Virus record (IMG/VR): IMGVR_UViG_3300043409_002042
Coordinates: 1-64,000 of that record
Strand: one strand, 5' to 3'
Length of the DNA stretch: 64,000 nucleotides
Origin: a virus
A model generated the notes under the pieces. That model saw only the letters and a list, made by a program, of their open reading frames with translations, was not told where the DNA came from and did not search any database. Shown piece after piece: positions 50,482-57,961 of this stretch (its first letter is position 1; the number at the start of each line of letters is the position of its first letter). A program made the position numbers and the translations under genes.

Positions 50482-51442
50482 ACCACGGATGCCCGAGGTT
50501 GGACAGAAAATTGAGTTCCTGTCCGATGCCATGACCGACAAGGGCCCGGCCACGGGTTCGGTGTCTCGCGTGAAGCCCACCGTGGACGGCTACTACATCA
50601 CCGTCGATTTCGGCGACAGCCAGGAGTCGTTCTCTTGGGACGACATGCGCGAGCAAGGTGCCGATGTGCGCGGCGACTTGTGGCTAATCAAGGCCCACGT
50701 CCGGGGCCACATGCGCGGCTCGGATTACGTCTGCCCGTATGAGCGCGGCACCGGTGGGCATCCGCCAACGCCTGCGCACCACCCGCAGCGCAACGACGAC
50801 GGCAAGCCTGTTTTGATCACGCACCCCAGCCACCCGTCGGCCCCCAGCACCTGGGACATCCCGGATGCCGTGGCAACGTTTGTGCCGGGTGGTGACTGCC
50901 CGGCGCGGCTCAATGGCGTGTCGTTCACCGCTTGGCGCGACCACCCGACCACGGCGGAAGGCTGGGATTACGTGGACGGTGTGGATGATGACCTCGCTGA
51001 GCCGCCGTTCCAGGTCAAGCCCGGGAAGTCGATCGGCGCGGGCGTGGTGATTGAGGAGCCGGATGGCCGTGTGTGGCTTTGCGCGCCATCCAACCAGTTT
51101 GGTGGCTACCGGGCCACGTGGCCCAAGGGAACGGTGGAGGACGGGATGTCGTTCCAGGCGTCGGCAATTCGGGAGGCGTTTGAGGAGACTGGCCTCAAGG
51201 TGAAGATCACCGGGCACCTTGGAGACTTTGAGCGCACCACGTCGGTGGCCAGGATGTACCGCGCCGTCCGTGTTGGCGGGACGCCTGTGGCTTGCGGCTG
51301 GGAAAGTCAGGCCGTGCATCTGGTGCCGCGTTCGATGCTGTACGAGCACTTGAATGGCTCGGCTGATCACCCGATCGCCGAGAAGATCGGCGCTGGACCT
51401 GCGCCGAAGCAACCCGAGAAGCAAAAAAGCAGCTTATTTTGA
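50474..51442 (+). CDS. NUDIX hydrolase-like protein with N-terminal SH3-like and linker regions
   Basis: 322 residues from the overlapping ATG (longer upstream starts lack support). The N-terminal ~65 residues look like a small beta domain (GQKIEFLSDAM...SVSRVKPTVDGYYITVDFGD). A phage-type linker follows (HVRGHMRGSDYVCPYERGTGG). The C-terminal NUDIX domain (~190-305) has PKGTVEDGMSFQASAIREAF and EETGLKV: the REAFEETG core is intact, while Met replaces the usual upstream Glu of the box (G-x5-E). It may hydrolyse nucleotide derivatives, perhaps ADP-ribose-like, next to an ADP-ribosyltransferase gene. Confidence 0.8.
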   Translation: MTEPRMPEVGQKIEFLSDAMTDKGPATGSVSRVKPTVDGYYITVDFGDSQESFSWDDMREQGADVRGDLWLIKAHVRGHMRGSDYVCPYERGTGGHPPTPAHHPQRNDDGKPVLITHPSHPSAPSTWDIPDAVATFVPGGDCPARLNGVSFTAWRDHPTTAEGWDYVDGVDDDLAEPPFQVKPGKSIGAGVVIEEPDGRVWLCAPSNQFGGYRATWPKGTVEDGMSFQASAIREAFEETGLKVKITGHLGDFERTTSVARMYRAVRVGGTPVACGWESQAVHLVPRSMLYEHLNGSADHPIAEKIGAGPAPKQPEKQKSSLF

Positions 51443-51469
51443 GGGGCTGCAAAATTTTTGATGTATAAT
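51439..51469 (+). promoter_or_regulatory. Sigma-70-type promoter before 113-aa gene
   Basis: Perfect -10 TATAAT (51464-51469), preceded by TG, with a weak -35 TTGAGG (51439-51444) at 19 bases. It overlaps the NUDIX stop region and drives the next gene, which has its own AAGGA ribosome site. An ordinary host-type promoter, unlike the GTCGTGA elements. Confidence 0.6.
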
Positions 51470-51509
51470 TCGCCGCATGCCGGATTTCCCGGTTTTTCAA
51501 AGGATTGAT

Positions 51510-51851
51510 ATGTGGTGCTGCTTTAATACGTCTTTTTTGTCTATTGTTCACAAACAATGTCAGCCTGACGAGTTGCTTGTTCGAGCTCGAGTTGCTGGGC
51601 ATATTGAGGCGGTTTTCCCGCAAGCCAAGGTGACCGAGTCTTTTGGTACCGACTACCGCTACCGAGCTGCGCTCAAGCGCGACGAGGTTGCCGCAGCCAT
51701 GGTGTCGGCAGTCATGGGGTTGGAGTACTCAAACTTCAAAGACTCGGTTGAAAACGGTCGCTTGCACGACGCCTACTCTCGCGTCTGGCACGAAATGGGC
51801 CGTTTGCAGCCTGGTGGGCCGTACTCGCGTGGTGTTGCGCGGTTGTCGTGA
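51510..51851 (+). CDS. Phage protein, 113 aa, unknown function
   Basis: ATG 51510 preceded by AAGGA. Begins MWCCFNTSFLSIV, then DELLVRARVAGHIEAVFPQAKV, DYRYRAALKRDEVAAAM and LEYSNFKDSV...GRLHDAYSRVWHEMGR. This pattern is familiar from small proteins shared by phages and bacteria whose function is unknown. Its stop lies within a late-promoter element. Confidence 0.7.
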   Translation: MWCCFNTSFLSIVHKQCQPDELLVRARVAGHIEAVFPQAKVTESFGTDYRYRAALKRDEVAAAMVSAVMGLEYSNFKDSVENGRLHDAYSRVWHEMGRLQPGGPYSRGVARLS

Positions 51852-51860
51852 TGCCAGAAT
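51843..51860 (+). promoter_or_regulatory. Putative late promoter element, copy 7
   Basis: TTGTCGTGA (51843-51851), three bases, CAGAAT (51855-51860). The next gene starts at 51881 with an AGGAG ribosome site, so this copy has a normal leader. Confidence 0.66.
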
Positions 51861-51880
51861 GTCTGAATTCAGGAGTTGCC

Positions 51881-53605
51881 ATGTCGAAAATCCCCGCCGT
51901 TTTTGTTTCCACTGATTTGGTCAAGGCCCATGTTGCGGGGTATACGCGCAAAGATGGGATTGTTGTGAAAGAGCACGATGACAAGAGGGCTGCTGCCGGG
52001 TCCAAACCCACCGGTGCCTCCGCACCCAAAGCCGTGACAAAAAATGAGGGCTACGGATTTCACGGGGAGGCAAGCCGTGAGTTCTTGAGTCGTCGTCATG
52101 GCGCCGACGATTACTACGGAAAATCCACCGAGAAAGATTGGAAGGATGCCCATTCTCATGCGGACACGAAGCTCCACGAGGCTGCTGATCATTTGGTGAG
52201 TGCTGGTCACTTTGAGAACCACCAGCAAGCCGGAGATTACTTGGACTCAACGCACGGGCGGCACTTGCACGATGGCGCTTCGTTTCATGACGGGGATGTG
52301 TCAAAGGTGCCTTGGCTGGGGCGCGATGTGAAGGCGTACAAAAAGAAGGCGGACATGCCGATGACAAAGTCTCTGGTTCTCGTGACCGGTGATCTTGCCA
52401 AGGCCCATGTGGATTCGTACACCCGCAAGGACGGCGTCGTGGTGCAGGCGCATGACGATAAGCGGGCGGCTGCGCAGGCGAAGCCGATGACCGGCGTAAA
52501 TCGCCGCGCTGTAAAGAATTTGAAGGAATATCACAAGGCTGACGCAAAATGGCTGAAAAGCTCTTTAGCCTCAGCCCTCTCCGTGGGCGACACCGAAACG
52601 GAGCATGGAAAACCCATGACGTATGGGGATGTGAAATCTCACATGCACACCATGCGATCGCAGCTTGGTGGTGATGCTTCTCATGCCCAGCACTTGGAGC
52701 ATGCGCAGTACGCCTTGAATCAATCCATGGGCGGCGATAGCGCTCCATTGTCTGAAAAGCATGCAAAGCTGATCGGCGCAGCGCTTTCCGGAAAAACAAA
52801 AATGGACGAGGATGGAATGGTGCGGCATGCAGCCGTGTCCGGTGGCGCCGACAAGCCCACCGCTGGCGCGCCCAGGGCCTCTCAGAAGAAGTTTCAGGTT
52901 CGCGACAACGCTGGCAATGTTCACAAAGTTTTTCACGGCGAGAATGCGGAGTATGAGGCCGGCAATCACGCGCGCGAAATGAATAAAAAGGGTGGTCGGT
53001 ACAGCGTGCGCAACGTGACACCGGTAGGTGAGCCTGCTGGGTCTGGTGGCGCCGCCAAGCCCGCCGCCGAGTTCGGCGTGCATCACTCTAAGCTGAAGGT
53101 GGGTGACCACCTCTACGACAAAAACGGCCAGAAGGTGGATGAGGTAGATGGCTTCTCTCGCGGCATCAACAGCCAGAGGGTACACACTCGCTCTGGCTAC
53201 ACACATGGCACGCGCAGCGATGGGTTTTTGCCCGGCCTATCAAACAAGAAGCCATCCGCCCCAAAGGCTGCGAAGCCGACCGGCTCTGCAGCACCCGCAA
53301 AAATGATGAATGTCGGAACTGAAAAGTGGCCTCAGATGGCCAAGACCAGCGAAAAGCTATCCAGCAAAAACAACGATGGATTCACTCACCACGTGGGTGG
53401 GTTCAAAGCTCCTGACCGGGACGAGCACAGAAATCTTGTTCGTGGAAGCGATCACTTAATTCACCACGAAGGAAAGCTGTTCGGCTTCACGGGAAAGAGT
53501 GGCAAGAACATGAAAACCGGCGAGGATTCGTTCGAATATTCGGCCGGAGATCATCAAGAGCACCGAGCATGGGTTACTCGCTCTGGTCATCTGATGAACG
53601 ACTGA
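51881..53605 (+). CDS. Virion-type protein with duplicated N-terminal module, 574 aa
   Basis: Starts MSKIPAVFVSTDLVKAHVAG; the module YTRKDGIVVKEHDDKRAA (~20-37) recurs at ~177-196 as YTRKDGVVVQAHDDKRAA, preceded by MTKSLVLVTGDLAKAHVDS with an in-frame ATG at 52361. The YTRKDGxxVxxH motif is widespread in phage structural and injected proteins. The remainder (His/Gly/Lys-rich, with QVRDNAGNVHKVFHGENAEYEAGNHA at ~340) is of unknown fold. The two halves look like a gene duplication fused in frame; internal initiation at 52361 is possible. AGGAG precedes the first ATG. Confidence 0.68.
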   Translation: MSKIPAVFVSTDLVKAHVAGYTRKDGIVVKEHDDKRAAAGSKPTGASAPKAVTKNEGYGFHGEASREFLSRRHGADDYYGKSTEKDWKDAHSHADTKLHEAADHLVSAGHFENHQQAGDYLDSTHGRHLHDGASFHDGDVSKVPWLGRDVKAYKKKADMPMTKSLVLVTGDLAKAHVDSYTRKDGVVVQAHDDKRAAAQAKPMTGVNRRAVKNLKEYHKADAKWLKSSLASALSVGDTETEHGKPMTYGDVKSHMHTMRSQLGGDASHAQHLEHAQYALNQSMGGDSAPLSEKHAKLIGAALSGKTKMDEDGMVRHAAVSGGADKPTAGAPRASQKKFQVRDNAGNVHKVFHGENAEYEAGNHAREMNKKGGRYSVRNVTPVGEPAGSGGAAKPAAEFGVHHSKLKVGDHLYDKNGQKVDEVDGFSRGINSQRVHTRSGYTHGTRSDGFLPGLSNKKPSAPKAAKPTGSAAPAKMMNVGTEKWPQMAKTSEKLSSKNNDGFTHHVGGFKAPDRDEHRNLVRGSDHLIHHEGKLFGFTGKSGKNMKTGEDSFEYSAGDHQEHRAWVTRSGHLMND

Positions 53606-53627
53606 TCTTCTCCTGTTTTTTAAGTAC

Positions 53628-53649
53628 AGCCCGCCCCGTGCGGGCTTTA
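53628..53649 (+). terminator. Rho-independent terminator before large terminase
   Basis: AGCCCGC (53628-53634) and GCGGGCT (53640-53646) form a 7-bp stem, followed by TTAT. The sequence after it, TTATCATTACGGCATG, is a weak relative of the late-promoter element (6 of 9 core bases) directly at the terminase start. Confidence 0.8.
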
Positions 53650-53659
53650 TCATTACGGC

Positions 53660-56260
53660 ATGTCAAACACCAACCAGATAAAAATCAGCTTGCCGCGCCT
53701 GCATGATGCCCAGCAGGCGTGTTTGGCTGGTGCTCGGCGGTACAACGTGGTTGTCGCTGGTGAGGATGCGGGGAAAACGGTTCTTGGGATAGAGGTCTTG
53801 TTGACCAGCCCCAAGGGGGCACTGAACAGCCGGCGGCCGGTGGCCTACATCCATCCGACTGATGCTGGCGCCGATGAGGCGCGCCGTCAGGTGGTGCGCT
53901 GCCTGGGGCAGCTGATCAAACGGCGGGTCAATGCCCGCAGGATTGAGTTGACCACCGGAGGTCTGATCGACTTCATTTCGCTCGAGCAGAGTACCGATGT
54001 GTTTGAGCAGTACGGCCTGATCGTGGTCGATGACGCATGGCAGATTGATGGACTGCTGAGGCTTTGGGAAGATGACCTGTCCACCTGCCTCAACCAGTAC
54101 ACCGGCACGGCCTGGGTGCTCTCTGGTGCCTACGGGCGGCGCAACGACTTTTACCGGATCTGGCAGTTGGCCGAGGAAGGCCACCACCGGCTGTGGTCAA
54201 GCCACCGGATGGACAGCTTTTCCAACCCGCATCTGCCTGAGCAGACCCGGGATGCCGCGATGGATGTCACTGCCGTGGAGTACCAGCAGCGGTTTGCCGC
54301 CGAGTTCCTGGATGTTGCCGTTGAGTTTTCTGCTGAGCAGCGCCTGGTGCTGCCCGGCGAGACGTTTGTGCAGTGGTGCGAGCGGCTTGAGGAGACTGGG
54401 CTCAAGGTGGATGGTCACCCCTTCACTTTGTCCAACCGCTCCGCAATGCGGTTCATTTACGAGCTGATCCCGTCCAGTGTTGATGATGCCTTTGGTCACA
54501 TTGATGTCATTATGAAATGCACGCAGGTGGGCTTTACCGTGTTTGAAATGCTGGCGATGGTCTACTTGGCGCTCAAGTTTGCGCCGGCCAAGATCGGCAT
54601 GTTCATGCCGTCGCAGATGCTTGCGTCGGGTAAGTCCAGTGAGCGTTTTCTGCCGATATTGCGCACCATCCCGGATGTGTACGCCCTGATCACGGACGAC
54701 AAGAAGCCCGGCAAGAAGGGCGAGGGTAACGTGCTGATCCGAAACCTGGGCAGCAGCCGTTTTCACTTCCTGTGGACCACTGGTAAAACCGCGACCGAGT
54801 CGTTTCCTATGGACGTCGTCAGCTTCGACGAGGTGCAGGAGATGGCGATCGCGGACATGGAAAAGACCCGCGAGCGTATGTCGGCGTCGGCGCTGCGCTA
54901 CACCCTGATGGGCTCCACTGCCAACTGGCCGGATTCGGACATCCACTGGTGGTACAAGCGCGGCACTCAGCACCAGTTCCACACCGAGTGCCCGCACTGC
55001 GGCACCCACCAGGTGCTGGACGAGCATTTCCCGGAGTGCATTGGCTACGACGAGGATTCGCGCGATTACCGGTACCGCTGCCACGAGTGCCACGGCTGGA
55101 TTGACGACCCGCAGCGTGGAGAGTGGCGGGCGAAGAACCCCGATGCGCGGATCCGCAGTGTGCACTTTCCGCAGTTTCTGTCGCCGACGATCTCGCCGCG
55201 AGAGATCATTGAGGCCTACCACCAGGCCGACGACATGAAGAACTTCTACAACCGGAAGCTCGGCAAGCCATATACCGACCCGTCTCAGGTGCCCGTGAAC
55301 CTGGAAATGCTGAACGAGTGCGCCAAGCTGGGCATGGAGGCGGGCCTGGTGTGGAAGTCTCGGGCGCAGGGTGCGTTCATGGGGCTGGACCAGATGGGCA
55401 GCTTTATTGTGGCCATACTGGCCGAGCGGATGCGCGACGGCCGGATGGCGATTGTGCATGTGGAGTACATCTTTCGGGCGCCAACAAAGGACGACCCTGA
55501 CGCCAGCCCCTGGGACCGCGCCGATGAGCTGATGGCAGCCTTTGGTGTGCAGTGCTGCGTGGTGGAGACGCTGCCAAACTACGACTCGGCGAAGTCGTTT
55601 GCGCGCCGGCACCACGGGAAGGTGTTTCTCGCGCAGTACAAAAAGATCGACGACGACATGCTGGCCTGGGGCGACACGCTGAAACTGAACTCGAGCGAAA
55701 ACCGCACGGATGAGGACATGCGCGACCGGTTCACGGTTTCGCTCGATCAGTACAAGGTCATGCAGATGGCCTTGGCGCGGATTCAGAAGCGCATGACGCT
55801 GTTCCCGGACCCCGACGGCCTGGTGCAGGAGGTGCTGGAAAAGGGTAAGCGCCGGATGTCGGCTGTTTGCAAGGAATACGCTTTCTTCCACTTCACGCGC
55901 ACGGCGCTGGTCGCCGAGAAGGACGACGAGCAGAAGGTTTTCAAGCGGCGCGTGGTGAAGGTTGGTATCGATCCACACACATCGTATGCCTACATGCTTT
56001 TGGTGGTAGCCTGGTCGCGCGCTCACGGTACCAGCATGTTCATCTTGCCAGATGCCGACAAGCCTGTGGGTTCGCCGGCGGCCAAGGCTGTTGTGGGGCA
56101 GATGGGGCAGTCGATCATGAGCCAGCTGGAGACCTTGGAGTCGAACGTCTGCGGCCGCTGCGCATTCCGAGACGAAGCCAGTGGCCGGTGCTCGGAAATG
56201 GAGGCGTTCACCCAGGAGAAAGACCCGGGGTGTTATGCTTTTAGCTCGGCTGGGGGGTGA
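53660..56260 (+). CDS. Large terminase with two tandem ATPase domains (Terminase_6-like + GpA-like)
   Basis: 866 residues. Residues ~1-225 resemble a typical large-terminase ATPase: LHDAQQACLAGARRYNVVVAG, Walker A AGEDAGKT (~33-40), Walker B LIVVDDA (~120, Asp in place of the usual Glu) and LSGAYGRRNDFYRIW (~154, coupling-type motif). From ~240 a complete GpA-type terminase follows: MKCTQVGFT (deviant Walker A, ~284), VVSFDEVQEM (~386), a zinc ribbon with CPHCG (~444) and CHECHG (~474), and nuclease region VGIDPHTS. It pumps DNA into the capsid and cuts it. Two motors in one chain is unusual; the first may be regulatory. Ends by overlapping a convergent gene by 20 bases. Confidence 0.85.
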   Translation: MSNTNQIKISLPRLHDAQQACLAGARRYNVVVAGEDAGKTVLGIEVLLTSPKGALNSRRPVAYIHPTDAGADEARRQVVRCLGQLIKRRVNARRIELTTGGLIDFISLEQSTDVFEQYGLIVVDDAWQIDGLLRLWEDDLSTCLNQYTGTAWVLSGAYGRRNDFYRIWQLAEEGHHRLWSSHRMDSFSNPHLPEQTRDAAMDVTAVEYQQRFAAEFLDVAVEFSAEQRLVLPGETFVQWCERLEETGLKVDGHPFTLSNRSAMRFIYELIPSSVDDAFGHIDVIMKCTQVGFTVFEMLAMVYLALKFAPAKIGMFMPSQMLASGKSSERFLPILRTIPDVYALITDDKKPGKKGEGNVLIRNLGSSRFHFLWTTGKTATESFPMDVVSFDEVQEMAIADMEKTRERMSASALRYTLMGSTANWPDSDIHWWYKRGTQHQFHTECPHCGTHQVLDEHFPECIGYDEDSRDYRYRCHECHGWIDDPQRGEWRAKNPDARIRSVHFPQFLSPTISPREIIEAYHQADDMKNFYNRKLGKPYTDPSQVPVNLEMLNECAKLGMEAGLVWKSRAQGAFMGLDQMGSFIVAILAERMRDGRMAIVHVEYIFRAPTKDDPDASPWDRADELMAAFGVQCCVVETLPNYDSAKSFARRHHGKVFLAQYKKIDDDMLAWGDTLKLNSSENRTDEDMRDRFTVSLDQYKVMQMALARIQKRMTLFPDPDGLVQEVLEKGKRRMSAVCKEYAFFHFTRTALVAEKDDEQKVFKRRVVKVGIDPHTSYAYMLLVVAWSRAHGTSMFILPDADKPVGSPAAKAVVGQMGQSIMSQLETLESNVCGRCAFRDEASGRCSEMEAFTQEKDPGCYAFSSAGG

Positions 56261-56717
56261 GGTTCTTGCGTCTCTCGTTGCTCTCAGTTGCGAGGGCTTT
56301 ACGGATGCTGTTTTCAAACGTGCGAAGGTCCACCGCTGTGCGCTGGGCTTCGGCGTAGTCGTAAATCTCGCGGAAAGCCTGGAGCTGCTGGCCTGTGACG
56401 CCCCATTTTTGCGTGCGCTGGTGGCGCTCGAGGACTGACTGCAGGGCCTCTTTGCAGGCTTGGCATGCTGGCAGCGCCTCGGGTCCGATGCCGCTTGTCG
56501 CCATGGCCTCGCAGATTCGGCGCATGCCGTCGATGTTGTTCCAGTCCGCCTGCGTGGCGCCACCCGTCTGGAACGCCTGGATGGAGGTAAGTTCAATCAA
56601 GCGCAGCTTGTCGAGCTTTTGGTTTGAGGTGATGGAAGCCCCCTCAATGGCAAATCTGATAGGGTCCACCAGCTTGTAAACGCGGCGGCGGCGTGGGGGT
56701 TTGGAGCGGCCGGACAT
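56241..56717 (-). CDS. Helical phage protein, 158 aa
   Basis: Basic N-terminus (SGRSKPPRRRRVYKLVDP), then an almost wholly helical body: TSNQKLDKLRLIELTSIQAF, QWGVTGQQLQAFREIYDYAEAQRTAV-like segments with two Cys (CQACKEAL). Ends with a Lys/Arg-rich tail. Last gene of a minus-strand island inside the late region. No family recognised. Confidence 0.65.
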   Translation of the reverse strand: MSGRSKPPRRRRVYKLVDPIRFAIEGASITSNQKLDKLRLIELTSIQAFQTGGATQADWNNIDGMRRICEAMATSGIGPEALPACQACKEALQSVLERHQRTQKWGVTGQQLQAFREIYDYAEAQRTAVDLRTFENSIRKALATESNERRKNLTPQPS

Positions 56718-57160
56718 TACGCGCCCGTGCTGCCGAACCCGCCTGCGCCGCGCTGGGTGTCGCTGAGCTCGTCCACGACTTCAAAGGTGACGCGGGGGTA
56801 GGGGATGACCAAGGCCTGGGCGATGCGGTCGCCGTTGTTGACGTACAGCGTGTCGCCGCGTCGCCAGTCGGCAGTTAGCTTGACCAGAACTTCGCCACGG
56901 TAGTCGCTGTCAATCACGCCCACGCAGTTGGCCAGCCGGACGTCGTGCCTGAAGCCATGGCCGGAACGGCTGAAGATCAGCATGACGTGGCCGGGCGGCA
57001 CCTCAAAGGACGGGCCTGTTCTGAAAACGATACACGGGTCAACCATGAGGCGGCCGTTGGTGACGTCGTCGACAGAGTGTAGATCAAAGCAAGCCGCGCC
57101 ATCTGTTGCGTATTGCGGCACGATGGCATCTGGGTGGAGTTTCTTGATTTTTAGGTTCAT
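56717..57160 (-). CDS. dut: dUTP diphosphatase (dUTPase)
   Basis: 147 residues, the normal trimeric dUTPase length. Motifs in order: ATDGAACFDLHSVDD (motif 1), LIFSRSGHGFRHDVRLANCVGVIDSDYRGEVLVKL (motifs 2 and 3 with Ser-Arg-Ser-Gly and Asp), GDRIAQALVIPYP (motif 4) and RGAGGFGSTG (motif 5, the Phe-containing lid). It hydrolyses dUTP to dUMP and keeps uracil out of phage DNA. Stop overlaps the next ATG (TAATG). Confidence 0.97.
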   Translation of the reverse strand: MNLKIKKLHPDAIVPQYATDGAACFDLHSVDDVTNGRLMVDPCIVFRTGPSFEVPPGHVMLIFSRSGHGFRHDVRLANCVGVIDSDYRGEVLVKLTADWRRGDTLYVNNGDRIAQALVIPYPRVTFEVVDELSDTQRGAGGFGSTGA

Positions 57161-57417
57161 GTTCTTGGTTTCAGTGGTGGTTGATCAATGCCCGCACGGC
57201 AGCGAGCCGTCGGGTTGCTGCCGTGCCCCGCAGCTGAGGCAGATTTTGGGGCTGGGTGGTGGGCTTGGTACAGCCGGGACTGTCTCAGCATGTCGTAAAT
57301 CCCCGGCGGAGGGATGATGTCGGCGGCGCGTGGTTTCTCGTAGCTGATTAAAACGTGGTGAGTTTTGCCGCCCAGGGTGTGGAATGTTTCGGTGATCTGG
57401 TTCATGTCTGGCGTCAC
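57157..57417 (-). pseudogene. Small zinc-ribbon protein, probably frameshifted
   Basis: From ATG 57417 the frame gives TETFHTLGGKTHHVLISYEKPRAADIIPPPGIYDMLRQSRLYQ, protein-like, then turns Pro/Ala-rich and low-quality to the stop at 57157. A frame one base off in the same region reads PKICLSCGARQQPDGSLPCGH then stops at 57185, a textbook CxxC...C zinc ribbon. So the true protein probably ends at 57185, and the frame changes near 57255-57275. The ATGA overlaps at both ends of the unshifted frame leave some doubt. Confidence 0.6.
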
Positions 57418-57866
57418 TTCGCGGCATGGATGGTGATTTTGCGCTCACCACCTTTGATCTCGATTTCGTTGTCGGAGTCTCCGCCTTTGGTTGTGATGAC
57501 GACCTCAAGTAGCCCGACAAGGCTTCCTGCAAGGAGGCCTAAAGCTTTATCTGGACTCTCATGAATCAGCGCCATGATTGCGTCGATCGCTTCCTGCTCG
57601 TGGTCAGTTTGCTGCTCCGTCTGGACATATCCCCACGTTGTCGCCAACCGCTTCTGCGTGGCTTTGCAGCTGAGGTTGACGTCTGGCCGTTGGCGCAGCT
57701 CCAGCTCCCGCACCAGCTGTCGCAGCGCCCGGTCGGTGGACAATTCGGCGCCCTGTTCATGGCGGTGGGGGTCGATGCGGTTCAGTTGGTCTTCGATCCA
57801 TTGTTGCTCGGGGTCGAAAACCGCCAGCTGGTCGGGGGTGATGGGGGTGTATTGGTCGTCGCTCAT
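57414..57866 (-). CDS. Phage protein, 150 aa, with hydrophobic helix
   Basis: First gene of the minus island. Acidic N-terminus (DDQYTPITPDQLAVFDPEQQWI), a helical middle (RALRQLVRELELRQRP), ALGLLAGSLVGLLEVVITT as a hydrophobic segment and a charged tail. Function unknown. Its stop overlaps the next ATG (ATGA). Confidence 0.65.
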   Translation of the reverse strand: MSDDQYTPITPDQLAVFDPEQQWIEDQLNRIDPHRHEQGAELSTDRALRQLVRELELRQRPDVNLSCKATQKRLATTWGYVQTEQQTDHEQEAIDAIMALIHESPDKALGLLAGSLVGLLEVVITTKGGDSDNEIEIKGGERKITIHAAK

Positions 57867-57937
57867 GTCTTTCCTTGGTTAAAGACCACCGTGGTCCGCC
57901 TGAATTCTACAACATATTTTTGTTTGCATGCTGTTTG

Positions 57938-57955
57938 TTGTCGTGACGTTATGCT
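57938..57955 (+). promoter_or_regulatory. Putative late promoter element, copy 8 (before portal)
   Basis: TTGTCGTGA (57938-57946), three bases, TATGCT (57950-57955), then TGTTTT and ATG (57962): exactly 6 bases, no Shine-Dalgarno. Lies in the divergent gap between a minus-strand gene and the portal, so it is noncoding on both sides. Confidence 0.72.
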
Positions 57956-57961
57956 GTTTTT

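Noticed and set aside
53647-53664. Eleventh late-promoter copy at the terminase start
   Set aside because: Only 6 of 9 core bases match and the hexamer overlaps the ATG; left as a degenerate relative, not counted.
54197-56596. 799-codon reverse ORF opposite the large terminase
   Set aside because: It is the antisense shadow of a well-supported GC-rich gene; translation is His/Arg/Leu-rich without any domain pattern.
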